A program made the translations under genes and the position numbers. From an uncultured Lachnospiraceae bacterium (GTDB taxonomy: Bacteria; Bacillota; Clostridia; Lachnospirales; Lachnospiraceae), in NCBI GenBank assembly GCA_902781895.1, contig CACZLA010000012.1, positions 47,961-111,960 of the forward strand: a stretch of 64,000 bases of DNA. Direction: 5' to 3'. Positions 7,309 to 16,109 of this stretch are shown one piece after another. Positions within the stretch are counted from its first letter, which is position 1; each line of letters begins with the position of its first letter. The notes under the pieces are model-generated. The model saw only the letters and a program-made list of their open reading frames with translations. It ran no database searches and was not told the DNA's origin.

Positions 7309-8400
7309 ATGAAGGAATTACTTGAGAAGATCAGAAGAGAGGCTGAACAGAAAATAGCTGATTCTGACAGCACTGAGTCCCTTGATGATGTCAAGGTTTC
7401 GGTTCTGGGTAAAAAGGGTGAGCTCACAATGCTCTTAAAGGGTATGAAAGACCTCAGCCCTGAGGAAAGACCAAAGTTCGGTCAGCTTGTTAACCAGGCT
7501 CGTGAACAGATCGAAATAAAAATGAATGCAAAAAGAGAAGCAATGCGTAAGGAAATGCTTACTGCAAAGATGGCAAGAGAAATAATCGATGTTACTCTTC
7601 CCGGAACAAAAATGATCAGAGGTCATAAGCATCCAAATCAGATAGCACTTGAGGATCTCGAGAGAGTATTTATCGGAATGGGCTACGAGGTTGTTGACGG
7701 TCCTGAGGTTGAGTATGACAGAATGAACTTCAAGCTTCTCAATATCCCTGAAGATCATCCTGCAAAGGACGAGCAGGATACCTTCTATATAAGCAGACAT
7801 GACGAGGCAAGAGGTGAGACAACAGAGGACGATATCGTTCTTCGTACACAGACCTCTTCAGTACAGGCAAGAATCATGCTTGCTGCCGGAAAACTTAAAG
7901 AGACTTCAAAGGGCTTCCCTGAAAGAGAGCTTCCTATCAAGATCATCTCTCCCGGTAGAGTATTCCGTTCAGATGAAGTTGATGCAACACATTCTCCTTC
8001 CTTCCATCAGGTAGAAGGACTTGTTATCGGAAAAGGCGTAACAATGGCCGACCTTAAGGGAACACTGGATCAGTTCGCAACGAACTTCTTCGGACCGAAG
8101 ACCAAAACAAAGCTTCGTCCACATCACTTCCCATTTACAGAGCCATCAGCCGAAGTAGATGTAACCTGCTTTAAATGCGGCGGCAAGGGCTGCGGAGTAT
8201 GTAAGGGTTCAGGCTGGATTGAGATTCTCGGATGCGGAATGGTACATCCACATGTACTGGAGATGTGCGGAATCGATCCTAACGAATATTCAGGCTTCGC
8301 CTTCGGAATCGGACTTGAGAGAGTCGCCCTCCTCAAGTATGAAATCGCAGACATGAGACTCATGTACGAAAACGACATCCGCTTCCTGGAGCAGTTCTAG
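7309..8400 (+). CDS. pheS: phenylalanine--tRNA ligase alpha subunit
   Basis: PheS (363 residues) is the catalytic subunit of the alpha2beta2 synthetase that charges tRNA-Phe. Its N-terminal coiled coil is followed by the class II core: motif 2 region PGRVFRSDEVDATHSPSFHQVEG and motif 3 GFAFGIGLERVALLKY near the C-terminus. A Cys-rich segment CFKCGGKGCGVC before GWIEILGCGMVHP is typical of clostridial PheS and may bind zinc. ATG 7309 is chosen because CGGAGG lies ahead of it; an in-frame reading from 7279 would start inside untranslated leader. pheT follows after a 309-base gap occupied by a foldback element. Regulated by the upstream T-box. Confidence 0.97.
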   Translation: MKELLEKIRREAEQKIADSDSTESLDDVKVSVLGKKGELTMLLKGMKDLSPEERPKFGQLVNQAREQIEIKMNAKREAMRKEMLTAKMAREIIDVTLPGTKMIRGHKHPNQIALEDLERVFIGMGYEVVDGPEVEYDRMNFKLLNIPEDHPAKDEQDTFYISRHDEARGETTEDDIVLRTQTSSVQARIMLAAGKLKETSKGFPERELPIKIISPGRVFRSDEVDATHSPSFHQVEGLVIGKGVTMADLKGTLDQFATNFFGPKTKTKLRPHHFPFTEPSAEVDVTCFKCGGKGCGVCKGSGWIEILGCGMVHPHVLEMCGIDPNEYSGFAFGIGLERVALLKYEIADMRLMYENDIRFLEQF

Positions 8401-8441
8401 TCTTATATAACTGAAATTGTATTTTTTATAGACTTTTGCTA

Positions 8442-8665
8442 CGATTTTCAATCGTTGCAAATCAGTTTCGAGTAACGCATTTCTCGGCATCGCTTTCGCT
8501 TCCGTTTCTGCGAACAGTTCACTGGACTGTTCGCCCCCTAGCGGCCGCTTCGCTCGCTAAACTCTCACTGCGTGCTTTCGCACTTGTGAATCGTTAAGCG
8601 CCGAGACCCGAAAGGTCCTCGAACTGCGTTCTCTAACTGATTTTTTGCAGACGATTTGAAAATCG
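8442..8665. repeat. long foldback element between pheS and pheT
   Basis: The arms 8442-8479 and 8625-8665 are imperfect inverted repeats (both contain CGATTTTCAA, TCAGTT and ACGCA in matching order on opposite strands). Inside, TCTCGGC (8482-8488) pairs with GCCGAGA (8600-8606), and four small hairpins fill the centre: GCGAACAGT/ACTGTTCGC (8510-8534), TAGCG/CGCTA around the palindrome AGCGGCCGCT (8539-8559), GTGC-TTTC-GCAC-type at 8572-8583, and GACC-CGAAA-GGTC (8605-8617). The result is a multi-branched structure filling almost all of the gap between two genes that must be made together. Confidence 0.8.
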
Positions 8666-8709
8666 AATTTACTAATTCTAGTATAGAATCGTTTAAAGGA
8701 GAATAAAAA

Positions 8710-11142
8710 ATGAACACACCTATAAGTTGGATTAAAGCCTACGTTCCTGACCTTGACGTAACACCACAGGAATTCGTAGATAAAATAACACTTTCCGGTT
8801 CTCATGTTGAGAACTACAACCAGTATGACAAGAACCTTGAGAAGATTGTTGTCGGCAAGGTCCTTTCTATAGAGAAGCATCCTGATGCAGATAAGCTGGT
8901 TATCTGCCAGGTTGATGTCGGTGAGTCTGAGCCGATTCAGATAGTAACAGGAGCTCCAAATGTAGTTGTAGGTGCCATGGTTCCGACTGTGCTTGACGGC
9001 GGTAAGGTAGCCGGAGGACATGACGGCGGAGAGCTTCCACCTGACGGAATCCGTATCAAGGCAGGAGCACTCAGAGGCGTTCCGTCAGCAGGAATGATGT
9101 GTGCTATCGAAGAGCTTGGTTCTTCAAGAGAACTTTATCCTGAAGCACCGGAGGATGGTATCTATATCTTCCCGGATGGAGCAGGAGTAAAGCCGGGGGA
9201 TGACGCTGTAAAGGCTCTCGGACTTGATGATACAAATGTTGAGTATGAGATAACATCTAACAGAGTAGACTGCTTCTCAATTATCGGAATGGCAAGAGAG
9301 GCTGCTGCTACATTTGACCTGGATCTTAAGCTGCCGGAGGTAGTAGTAAAGGAAGCTTCAAAGGAAAAGACAGAGGACTACATCTCTGTTGATATTCAGG
9401 ATACAAAGCTCTGTAAGAGATATATCGGAAGAGTTGTTAAAAATGTAAAGATCGGTCCATCACCTAAGTGGATGCAGGACAGACTCAGAAGTCAGGGTAT
9501 CAGAGCCATCAACAACATAGTTGATATCACAAACTATGTAATGGAAGAGATGGGTCAGCCTATGCATGCATTTGACCTTTCAACTATTGCAGGTAACAAG
9601 ATAGTTGTAAGATGTGCAAAGGACGGCGATAAGTTCACAACACTTGACGGAATCGAAAGAGATCTGGACAAGGATGTCCTTATGATCTGCGATGGTGAGA
9701 AGGAAGTTGCTATAGCAGGTATCATGGGTGGAGAGAATTCCATGGTTACAGATTCTATGGATACACTTCTTTTCGAGGCGGCATGCTTTGACGGAAACAG
9801 CATCCGTAAGACAGAGCGTCGTCTCGGACTCAGAACAGATTCCGCAGGTAAGTTCGAAAAGGGTCTTGATCCAAATCTTGCAGAGGAAGCAATAAATCGT
9901 GCATGCCAGCTCGTTGAAGAGATGGGCTGTGGCGAGGTGCTGAAGGGTTCAGTGGATGTTTATCCGGAGCCTGTAGAACCTTGGAAGCTTCCTTATGAGC
10001 CGGAGAAGATGAATGCGCTTCTCGGTCTGGATATTCCTGTTGAGACACAGCTTCATATCTATGACAGACTTGGACTTACATATAATGAAGAGGATAAGAC
10101 ACTCACTATTCCTACATTTAGACAGGACCTCAGATGCATGGCTGATCTCGCTGAGGAGATTGCACGTATCTATGGTTATGACAGAATTCCATCAACACTG
10201 CCTACAACAAATGCAGGAATCGGTGGTATTTCATACAACGAAGGAATCAATCGTATCGTACGTGCACTGGCTGAGGAAAATGGTTTCTCACAGGCTATGT
10301 GCTACAGCTTCGAGAGTCCGAAGGTATATGACAAGCTTCTTATCCCTGAAGACAGCTCCATGAGACAGGCCATAAAGATCACCAATCCGCTGGGCGAGGA
10401 CTTCAGTATCATGAGAACTCTGCCACTTAACGGACTGCTCACATCACTTTCAATCAACTTTAATAGAAGAAATAAAAATGTAAGACTGTACGAGCTTGGT
10501 AAAGTATATCTTCCAAAGGAGCTCCCGCTGAGAGAGCTTCCTGATGAGAAGGAGAGACTTGTTCTTGGTATGTATGGAAAGGCAGACTTCTTTGCACTTA
10601 AGGGTGTTGTTGAGGAAATCCTTTCAAAGCTTGGTTTCGGAAAAGATTGCGACTATGTTCCCGTAAAAGACTATCCATTCCTTCATCCGGGAAGACAGGC
10701 TGAGATAATGAAGGGCAAGCTGAAGGTTGGTTATATAGGACAGCTTCATCCGGAGGCTGCACTTAACTATGATATGAAGGGCGAGGTTTATATCGCAGTG
10801 ATCAACATGGACGTTGCTGCCATGCTCGCCAAGTTTGATATCAAATACAGCGGAATCGCTAAGTTCCCTGCATCAACACGTGACCTTGCACTTGTTTGTG
10901 ACAAGAGCGTTTATGTAGGAGATATGGAGAAGATCATCCGCAAAAATGCAGGAAAGTTCCTTGAGAACCTTGAACTCTTTGATGTATATGAGGGTGAGCA
11001 GGTTGCCGAAGGAAAGAAGAGTGTTGCATTCTCACTTTCATTCAGAGCTCAGGATCATACACTTAAAGATGATGAAGTAAATCCTGCAATCGAGAAGATA
11101 CTTTCTGCTCTTTCTGCAGAAGGAATCGAAATTCGTGCATAA
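8710..11142 (+). CDS. pheT: phenylalanine--tRNA ligase beta subunit
   Basis: PheT (810 residues) is the full-length beta subunit. An EMAP/OB-like tRNA-binding domain is at about 40-150 (VVGKVLSIEKHPDADKL), the B3/B4 editing region follows (EITSNRVDCFSI near 178), then B5 and the inactive class II-like core, and a C-terminal ferredoxin-fold anticodon-binding domain (KFPASTRDLALVCD at about 720-733). It edits Tyr-tRNA-Phe and binds tRNA for the alpha subunit. AAAGGAG precedes ATG 8710. It is expected to be under the same T-box as pheS. Confidence 0.97.
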   Translation: MNTPISWIKAYVPDLDVTPQEFVDKITLSGSHVENYNQYDKNLEKIVVGKVLSIEKHPDADKLVICQVDVGESEPIQIVTGAPNVVVGAMVPTVLDGGKVAGGHDGGELPPDGIRIKAGALRGVPSAGMMCAIEELGSSRELYPEAPEDGIYIFPDGAGVKPGDDAVKALGLDDTNVEYEITSNRVDCFSIIGMAREAAATFDLDLKLPEVVVKEASKEKTEDYISVDIQDTKLCKRYIGRVVKNVKIGPSPKWMQDRLRSQGIRAINNIVDITNYVMEEMGQPMHAFDLSTIAGNKIVVRCAKDGDKFTTLDGIERDLDKDVLMICDGEKEVAIAGIMGGENSMVTDSMDTLLFEAACFDGNSIRKTERRLGLRTDSAGKFEKGLDPNLAEEAINRACQLVEEMGCGEVLKGSVDVYPEPVEPWKLPYEPEKMNALLGLDIPVETQLHIYDRLGLTYNEEDKTLTIPTFRQDLRCMADLAEEIARIYGYDRIPSTLPTTNAGIGGISYNEGINRIVRALAEENGFSQAMCYSFESPKVYDKLLIPEDSSMRQAIKITNPLGEDFSIMRTLPLNGLLTSLSINFNRRNKNVRLYELGKVYLPKELPLRELPDEKERLVLGMYGKADFFALKGVVEEILSKLGFGKDCDYVPVKDYPFLHPGRQAEIMKGKLKVGYIGQLHPEAALNYDMKGEVYIAVINMDVAAMLAKFDIKYSGIAKFPASTRDLALVCDKSVYVGDMEKIIRKNAGKFLENLELFDVYEGEQVAEGKKSVAFSLSFRAQDHTLKDDEVNPAIEKILSALSAEGIEIRA

Positions 11143-11190
11143 GAAAATAGGTCATAATACTAAGACTTATAATAGAAACGAGGAATCGAT

Positions 11191-12372
11191 TTGGACGTAA
11201 AAGACTTTTACTACGATTTGCCTGAGGAACTAATAGCACAGGATCCGCTTGAGAAGCGTGACGAATCAAGACTTATGGTCATTCATAGAGACAGCGGTGA
11301 GATAGAGCATAGAAGGTTCCATGACATAATTGAATATTTGAATGCCGGGGACTGCCTTGTTATCAATGATACCAAGGTTATCCCTGCGCGTCTTCTGGGT
11401 GAAAAGGAAGAGACCGGAGCGGCAATCGAGGTTCTGCTTCTGAAGGATGCATCTGATCATGTGGATGTGGATATAGATGAAGACACCGCAGATGATAAAA
11501 GTGAGACGGAAGAGACAGGCGAAAAAGGTTCGGCGAAAAAGAAGAATACCCGTATCTGGGAATGTCTCGTTAAACCGGGCAAGAAAATGAAGCCGGGTGC
11601 AAGAGTCTGCTTCGGTAAGGACGAAGAAACCGGAGAGGCACTTCTCAGGGCAGAGGTTCTGGATACAGTTGACGAAGGAAACCGTATTATCAGATTTGAG
11701 TTTGACGGTATCTGGGAAGAAGTGCTGGATAAGCTTGGCGAGATGCCGCTTCCACCATATATAACACATAAACTCCAGGACAAGAATCGTTACCAGACTG
11801 TATATGCGAAGCATGAGGGAAGTGCGGCTGCACCTACGGCGGGACTCCATTTCACTCAGGAGCTTTTAAAGAAGATAGAGGATAAAGGTATCAGGATAGC
11901 CAGACTCACCCTGCATGTGGGACTCGGAACCTTCAGACCGGTTAAGGTTGAGAAGATTGAAGACCATCATATGCATACTGAGTATTATGAACTGAATCAG
12001 GAGGCGGCTGATATTATAAATGAGACCAGAAGAAATGGTGGCAGGGTCATCTCTGTGGGAACCACAAGTACGAGAACTCTTGAAACAGTGGGTACTATAC
12101 AAGGTTTACATAAAGTTGGATTAACTAATGCTTCTGATGAAGAAATAAAGAACATAGAACCTGCATCCGGCTGGACAAACATTTTCATCTATCCGGGATA
12201 TGAGTTTAAAATAGTAGATTCGTTAATTACTAACTTCCATTTACCCGAGTCAACGCTTATAATGTTAGTGTCGGCGTTTTACAACCGTGATTCGGTAATG
12301 GATGCTTACAAAAAAGCAGTGGAGGAGAGGTATAGATTCTTCTCGTTTGGAGATTCTATGATACTTATCTAA
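11191..12372 (+). CDS. queA: S-adenosylmethionine:tRNA ribosyltransferase-isomerase
   Basis: QueA (393 residues) moves the ribosyl part of SAM onto preQ1 in the tRNA wobble position, giving epoxyqueuosine. Family motifs are clear: [13 protein letters not shown] at the start, [10 protein letters not shown] near 57, [13 protein letters not shown] near 210, and [14 protein letters not shown] near the end. The protein is about 50 residues longer than usual because of an acidic/basic low-complexity insert at about 88-120 and a second insert near 310-325. TTG at 11191 is taken as start: GAGGA lies 6 bases upstream and the reading begins exactly where the family does. Confidence 0.95.
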   Translation: MDVKDFYYDLPEELIAQDPLEKRDESRLMVIHRDSGEIEHRRFHDIIEYLNAGDCLVINDTKVIPARLLGEKEETGAAIEVLLLKDASDHVDVDIDEDTADDKSETEETGEKGSAKKKNTRIWECLVKPGKKMKPGARVCFGKDEETGEALLRAEVLDTVDEGNRIIRFEFDGIWEEVLDKLGEMPLPPYITHKLQDKNRYQTVYAKHEGSAAAPTAGLHFTQELLKKIEDKGIRIARLTLHVGLGTFRPVKVEKIEDHHMHTEYYELNQEAADIINETRRNGGRVISVGTTSTRTLETVGTIQGLHKVGLTNASDEEIKNIEPASGWTNIFIYPGYEFKIVDSLITNFHLPESTLIMLVSAFYNRDSVMDAYKKAVEERYRFFSFGDSMILI

Positions 12373-12376
12373 GGTC

Positions 12377-14194
12377 ATGAAGAATATACGCGACAGTATA
12401 AAGCTTTTCAGGTTTAATTTGCTGTTTACGATACTGTTTGAGGTTTTCCTTAAGGCAGTATCTTTTGGCGTGCTTATTCCATTATATTATGCATTTATTA
12501 ACCTTGCGGTTAAACTGGCCGGGATAAAATATCTGACGAAGGAAACGGCATTAAAGTTCTTTAAAGCTCCTTCAACATATGCATTTATTGTTATCATGAT
12601 GATATTTGCGGCAATGTATATAATGATAAATGTATCCGGCTTAAGCTATGCGTATAAAAGAGCAAACTATCTCAAAAAAACCAGTCCCCTCAGAATGTTT
12701 GGATATGGACTGAAAACATCCTTCAGACTTCTCAGACCGAGAAATCTTCCGTTTATACTATTTGTGCTCTGTTATCTGCCTGTTATAGGAAATGTTATTC
12801 TGAACTTCAGGCTTCTTAATATCAGAGCACCCTATGTGATCGATATTATTTCCGTAAATATATATATGACCATTGCGTTTGTTTTCATATATATAATGCT
12901 TCTTTTTTTCTCGCTGAAATATGTTTTTCTTATCCACATCTTTAATGTTGATAAGGTGAGCTTCCGGAAGTCGGTTGATAAAGATAAAGAAATACTTCAT
13001 AATAACAGGCTGAGAGTTTTCTTTGGTGTCCTTTTCTGGTGTATTCTGTGTATTGCGGTTCCGGCGGTATTAAACTATATTTATACCGAACCTGTGCTTC
13101 AGGGACTCCTTGATTTTGATGCCGGAATTAAGTTCACGATGATGCTGTATGAGGTATTAAAAATAGTTTTATCCTTTACATATGTTATACTCGGACTTCC
13201 TCTGATATGTGCATATCTCGGAAATACGTATTATAATCTTATTCCCGAGGAAGAGGGGCCGAATATCGATAATTACGAAGAGTATGATTCTAAGAAGAAC
13301 GGTAAAAGGGAAAGAAAGGTATTTGCTATAGTTATTGTTGTGGCTCTGGTATTTGATGTGGGGTTCTATGCACTTAAGCGGTACGATATCATTTCCATAA
13401 ATGCCGATTATATGTCGAAGGTTACCATCACAGCTCACAGAGGTGATAATACCTCCGCCCCGGAGAATACGCTTTCTGCATTTGAAAATGCTGTCGAAAG
13501 TGGTGCGGATGTTATAGAACTGGATGTGCGTGAAACTAAAGACGGTGAAATAGTAGTCATGCATGATGAGTCACTGCGTCGTACCTGTGGAGTAAATAAG
13601 AAGGTGGGGAAGCTGACATATGAGCAGCTGCTGCAGTATACTCCGACAAAAAGCTACAAGGGTTCAAATAAGAGTGACTTTGCTGATGAAAAAATACCGA
13701 CACTGCGTGAGGTTCTGGAGCTGGTAGGTGACAGAGCTCAGCTGAATATAGAGATTAAGTCGGCACGCACAGATAAGAATCTGGAAAAAAGTGTGGTTGA
13801 ATTGATTCAGGAATATGATTATCATGATAATTGTGTCGTGACATCTCCCACATATGGTTCAATCAAAAAAATAAAACAAATGGATCCGGATATTAAGACA
13901 GTATATGTTATGTCTGTTGCCATGGGAGATTTTTATACTCTGGAGTATGCGGATGCATTTAGTATTAAGTACAGATATATAAATACCGAACTGGTTAAGA
14001 AGGCTCATGAATATCATAAAGAGGTTTATGCATGGACTGTTGACAGTAAAGAAATACTTGAAAGTATGATGCTTCTTAATGTAGACTCTATCATAACGAA
14101 TAATCCCAAAGGGATGCGGCGTGCCATGTATGAGAACTACTATGGCGATACGCTGATAGAAAGAGTTAATAAAATGATTGAAAACCAGTTGTAG
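12377..14194 (+). CDS. membrane-bound glycerophosphodiester phosphodiesterase
   Basis: A 605-residue protein. The first ~345 residues contain about eight hydrophobic segments forming the membrane domain often found on GDPD proteins of Firmicutes. The C-terminal ~250 residues are a GDPD TIM barrel with catalytic residues in ITAHRGDNTSAPENT (His-Arg), IELDVRETKDG (Glu, Asp) and VVMHDESL (His). It would hydrolyse glycerophosphodiesters or lipoteichoic-acid-like polymers at the membrane surface; the exact substrate is not known. It begins 4 bases after queA, so the two are likely co-transcribed. Confidence 0.9.
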   Translation: MKNIRDSIKLFRFNLLFTILFEVFLKAVSFGVLIPLYYAFINLAVKLAGIKYLTKETALKFFKAPSTYAFIVIMMIFAAMYIMINVSGLSYAYKRANYLKKTSPLRMFGYGLKTSFRLLRPRNLPFILFVLCYLPVIGNVILNFRLLNIRAPYVIDIISVNIYMTIAFVFIYIMLLFFSLKYVFLIHIFNVDKVSFRKSVDKDKEILHNNRLRVFFGVLFWCILCIAVPAVLNYIYTEPVLQGLLDFDAGIKFTMMLYEVLKIVLSFTYVILGLPLICAYLGNTYYNLIPEEEGPNIDNYEEYDSKKNGKRERKVFAIVIVVALVFDVGFYALKRYDIISINADYMSKVTITAHRGDNTSAPENTLSAFENAVESGADVIELDVRETKDGEIVVMHDESLRRTCGVNKKVGKLTYEQLLQYTPTKSYKGSNKSDFADEKIPTLREVLELVGDRAQLNIEIKSARTDKNLEKSVVELIQEYDYHDNCVVTSPTYGSIKKIKQMDPDIKTVYVMSVAMGDFYTLEYADAFSIKYRYINTELVKKAHEYHKEVYAWTVDSKEILESMMLLNVDSIITNNPKGMRRAMYENYYGDTLIERVNKMIENQL

Positions 14195-14221
14195 GTTAAT
14201 AAATATAGACAGGAGACTATT

Positions 14222-14698
14222 TTGCATTATTTAATTGTATTTTTGATATCCATGGTTCCTCTTGTAGAGCTGAGAGGTGCTATTCCATATGCCGTAACCT
14301 TCGGCCTTAATATGCCGCTTTCATATGCTATAGCTATTGTAGGAAATATGCTGCCCATTCCATTTATATTCTTTTTTGCCAGACGCGTTCTTGAGTGGGG
14401 ATCAAAGGTTACATGGCCTAAAGGTTTTAAATGGGTAGGTAAGTTTTTCGTATTCTGCCTGGAAAAGGGAGAAAAGGGCGGAAAGGCACTTACGGAAAAA
14501 GTCGGAAGAAGTACATATTTAGCTCTTCTTCTGTTTGTAGGTATTCCGATACCCGGAACGGGTGCCTGGACAGGAACCCTTGCGGCCAGTATACTTGATC
14601 TCGATTTTAAGAAAAGTGTAATCCATGTTCTTGCAGGAATAGTTCTTGCGGGAGTGATCATGGGACTGGTCAGCTATGCGGCAGTTTCCATTTTCTAA
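14222..14698 (+). CDS. small multi-drug export family protein (COG2426)
   Basis: A 158-residue membrane protein with about four hydrophobic segments and the family sequence PLVELRGAIPYAV near residue 12 and GIPIPGTGAWTGTL near 105. Proteins of this family (PF06695) carry the name small multi-drug export protein, but function is poorly established. TTG at 14222 is chosen because CAGGAG lies about 7 bases upstream and the first helix starts there. It follows the GDPD gene by 27 bases in the same direction. Confidence 0.8.
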   Translation: MHYLIVFLISMVPLVELRGAIPYAVTFGLNMPLSYAIAIVGNMLPIPFIFFFARRVLEWGSKVTWPKGFKWVGKFFVFCLEKGEKGGKALTEKVGRSTYLALLLFVGIPIPGTGAWTGTLAASILDLDFKKSVIHVLAGIVLAGVIMGLVSYAAVSIF

Positions 14699-14766
14699 AC
14701 TGCAGTATTCTGAAATCAAATATAGATTTGGCATTTTATGACAAATAAAAGGAAACAGAGATATAT

Positions 14767-15834
14767 ATGAAGAAAAACAGATTTTGGGCGGCATTTCTGG
14801 TCGCAATAATGCTTCTCGGACTGGTTGCCTGCGGGGAACCGGAGGAGTCGAATACAACTGAAATGATCGTTAATGATGATGATACGCTGACGGATTCTGA
14901 TGGCTTTCAGATAGTTAAAGACTACGTGGTTACCGTTCAGGATAAAGTAAATGTCAGAAAAGAGCCTAAGGAAAACGCAGATATCTATATAACATTGGAT
15001 AAGGGCGTAGATCTGACAAGAACCGGAATCAAAGGCGAGTGGACCAGAGTTATCATAAATGGTGGTGACTATTATGTTCTGTCTGAGTATGTGCAGGAAA
15101 CAGAAATAAACTGGGCTACCGAGTCAGATGTGAAAAAGGTGAGTCATGTGGTATATATAGATCCGGCACGTCAGATAACAGAGGATCTTTCGCTGGAACC
15201 TATGAGTCCGGATGTTGATGCACCTCAGCTTATGGAAAATGGTGAGTATGCTACGGCAACGTCGGCACAGATGGCGGGAATGAAAAAGAAGATGTCAACC
15301 GGAGCTATCGGAGTATCGACAGGTAATTTTGAATATGAAGTTACTCTTTCCATAGCCAATTATCTGAATGCTGAGCTGGTTAAGAGAGGCTACACGGTTT
15401 ATATGTCCCGTACGGCAAATAATGTAGACCTCAGTAACGCCAAGAGGGCACAGACAGCTAATGCGTACGGAGCGGAGATATATATAAAGATAGAAACTCC
15501 TGCTGCACCTGAGGCTACAGCCTCCGGAATGCTGGGCTTCATAGCTACATCAACAAATTCTCACACAGGTTCCATGTATCAGAAGAATTACGAGCTCTGC
15601 TATGATATTCTTAAGACATCATGTGAGGAAACGGGAGCGAAGAGAATGGGAATATACGAAACCGATGAGCTGACAGTCCTTAACTATTGCGATATGCCGG
15701 CTACAGTATTGGATGTAGGTTTCCTTTCGAACGAGCAGGATGATCTTACTCTAAGTGATGATGAGTATAAGAAGAAGATTGCGGTGGGAATCGCAAAGGG
15801 AATTGATCTGTATTTTGAAAGTCTGGAAGAATAA
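14767..15834 (+). CDS. lipoprotein with SH3 domain and degenerate amidase_3 domain
   Basis: A 355-residue lipoprotein: signal peptide with lipobox LVAC (Cys 22), an SH3b domain at about 52-112 (VNVRKEPKENADIY), then an N-acetylmuramoyl-L-alanine amidase (amidase_3) fold at 126-355. The fold is recognisable from FEYEVTLSIANYL near 190 and MPATVLDVGFLSN near 320. The zinc ligands seem lost: the usual DPGHGG is DPARQ at 132-136, the second His position in the HAN/HAD motif is Glu 243 (KIETPA), and the catalytic Glu before GF(L/I)SN is Asp. It is probably a wall-binding pseudoenzyme. The intact relative at 33879 shows what the motifs should be. Confidence 0.8.
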   Translation: MKKNRFWAAFLVAIMLLGLVACGEPEESNTTEMIVNDDDTLTDSDGFQIVKDYVVTVQDKVNVRKEPKENADIYITLDKGVDLTRTGIKGEWTRVIINGGDYYVLSEYVQETEINWATESDVKKVSHVVYIDPARQITEDLSLEPMSPDVDAPQLMENGEYATATSAQMAGMKKKMSTGAIGVSTGNFEYEVTLSIANYLNAELVKRGYTVYMSRTANNVDLSNAKRAQTANAYGAEIYIKIETPAAPEATASGMLGFIATSTNSHTGSMYQKNYELCYDILKTSCEETGAKRMGIYETDELTVLNYCDMPATVLDVGFLSNEQDDLTLSDDEYKKKIAVGIAKGIDLYFESLEE

Positions 15835-15860
15835 ATCTTCTTAATATAATGCTTTATATA

Positions 15861-15897
15861 ACCTCTTTACCGGAGATATCGGTAAAGAGGTTTTTTT
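15861..15897 (+). terminator. intrinsic terminator of the queA-to-SH3 lipoprotein run
   Basis: ACCTCTTTACCG at 15861-15872 pairs perfectly with CGGTAAAGAGGT at 15880-15891, followed by a run of T to 15897. It lies 27 bases after the lipoprotein stop. Confidence 0.92.
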
Positions 15898-15926
15898 ACG
15901 AAAATATTTCAAAATCTTAAAAAGTC

Positions 15927-15955
15927 TTGACATATTTATTACAGAGTGCTACTAT
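15927..15955 (+). promoter_or_regulatory. sigma-A promoter of the cell wall hydrolase gene
   Basis: TTGACA at 15927-15932 and TACTAT at 15950-15955, spacer 17 bases. The leader is about 150 bases long and contains several TGT(A/T)A-type half sites. Confidence 0.8.
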
Positions 15956-15960
15956 ACATT

Positions 15961-16089
15961 TGTAACAAATCCGTAACAAATAAAAGAAAAATGTAACAAT
16001 TGTTTACATAATATATCGAAAGTGTTAAGAAATGACTAAATATCTGTAAATGTTATGACTCGGTTGACATAATGTTACAAAAATGTTAA
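15961..16089 (+). promoter_or_regulatory. cluster of WalR-like direct-repeat sites
   Basis: TGTTAC at 16073-16078 and TGTTAA at 16084-16089 are 5 bases apart and fit the Bacillus WalR (YycF) consensus TGTWAH-N5-TGTWAH exactly. A one-mismatch pair lies at 15961-15977 (TGTAAC, N5, CGTAAC), and weaker half sites occur at 15992, 16023 and 16045. WalR controls wall hydrolases in Firmicutes, and the downstream gene is one. The sites lie downstream of the -10 box, which would favour repression or a second promoter. Functional assignment is inference. Confidence 0.5.
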
Positions 16090-16109
16090 GTCATGAAGAA
16101 GGATGGAAA

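Noticed and set aside
8557-9021. 154-residue minus-strand open frame across the pheS-pheT gap
   Set aside because: It overlaps the start of pheT on the other strand and the foldback element, with no homology pattern.
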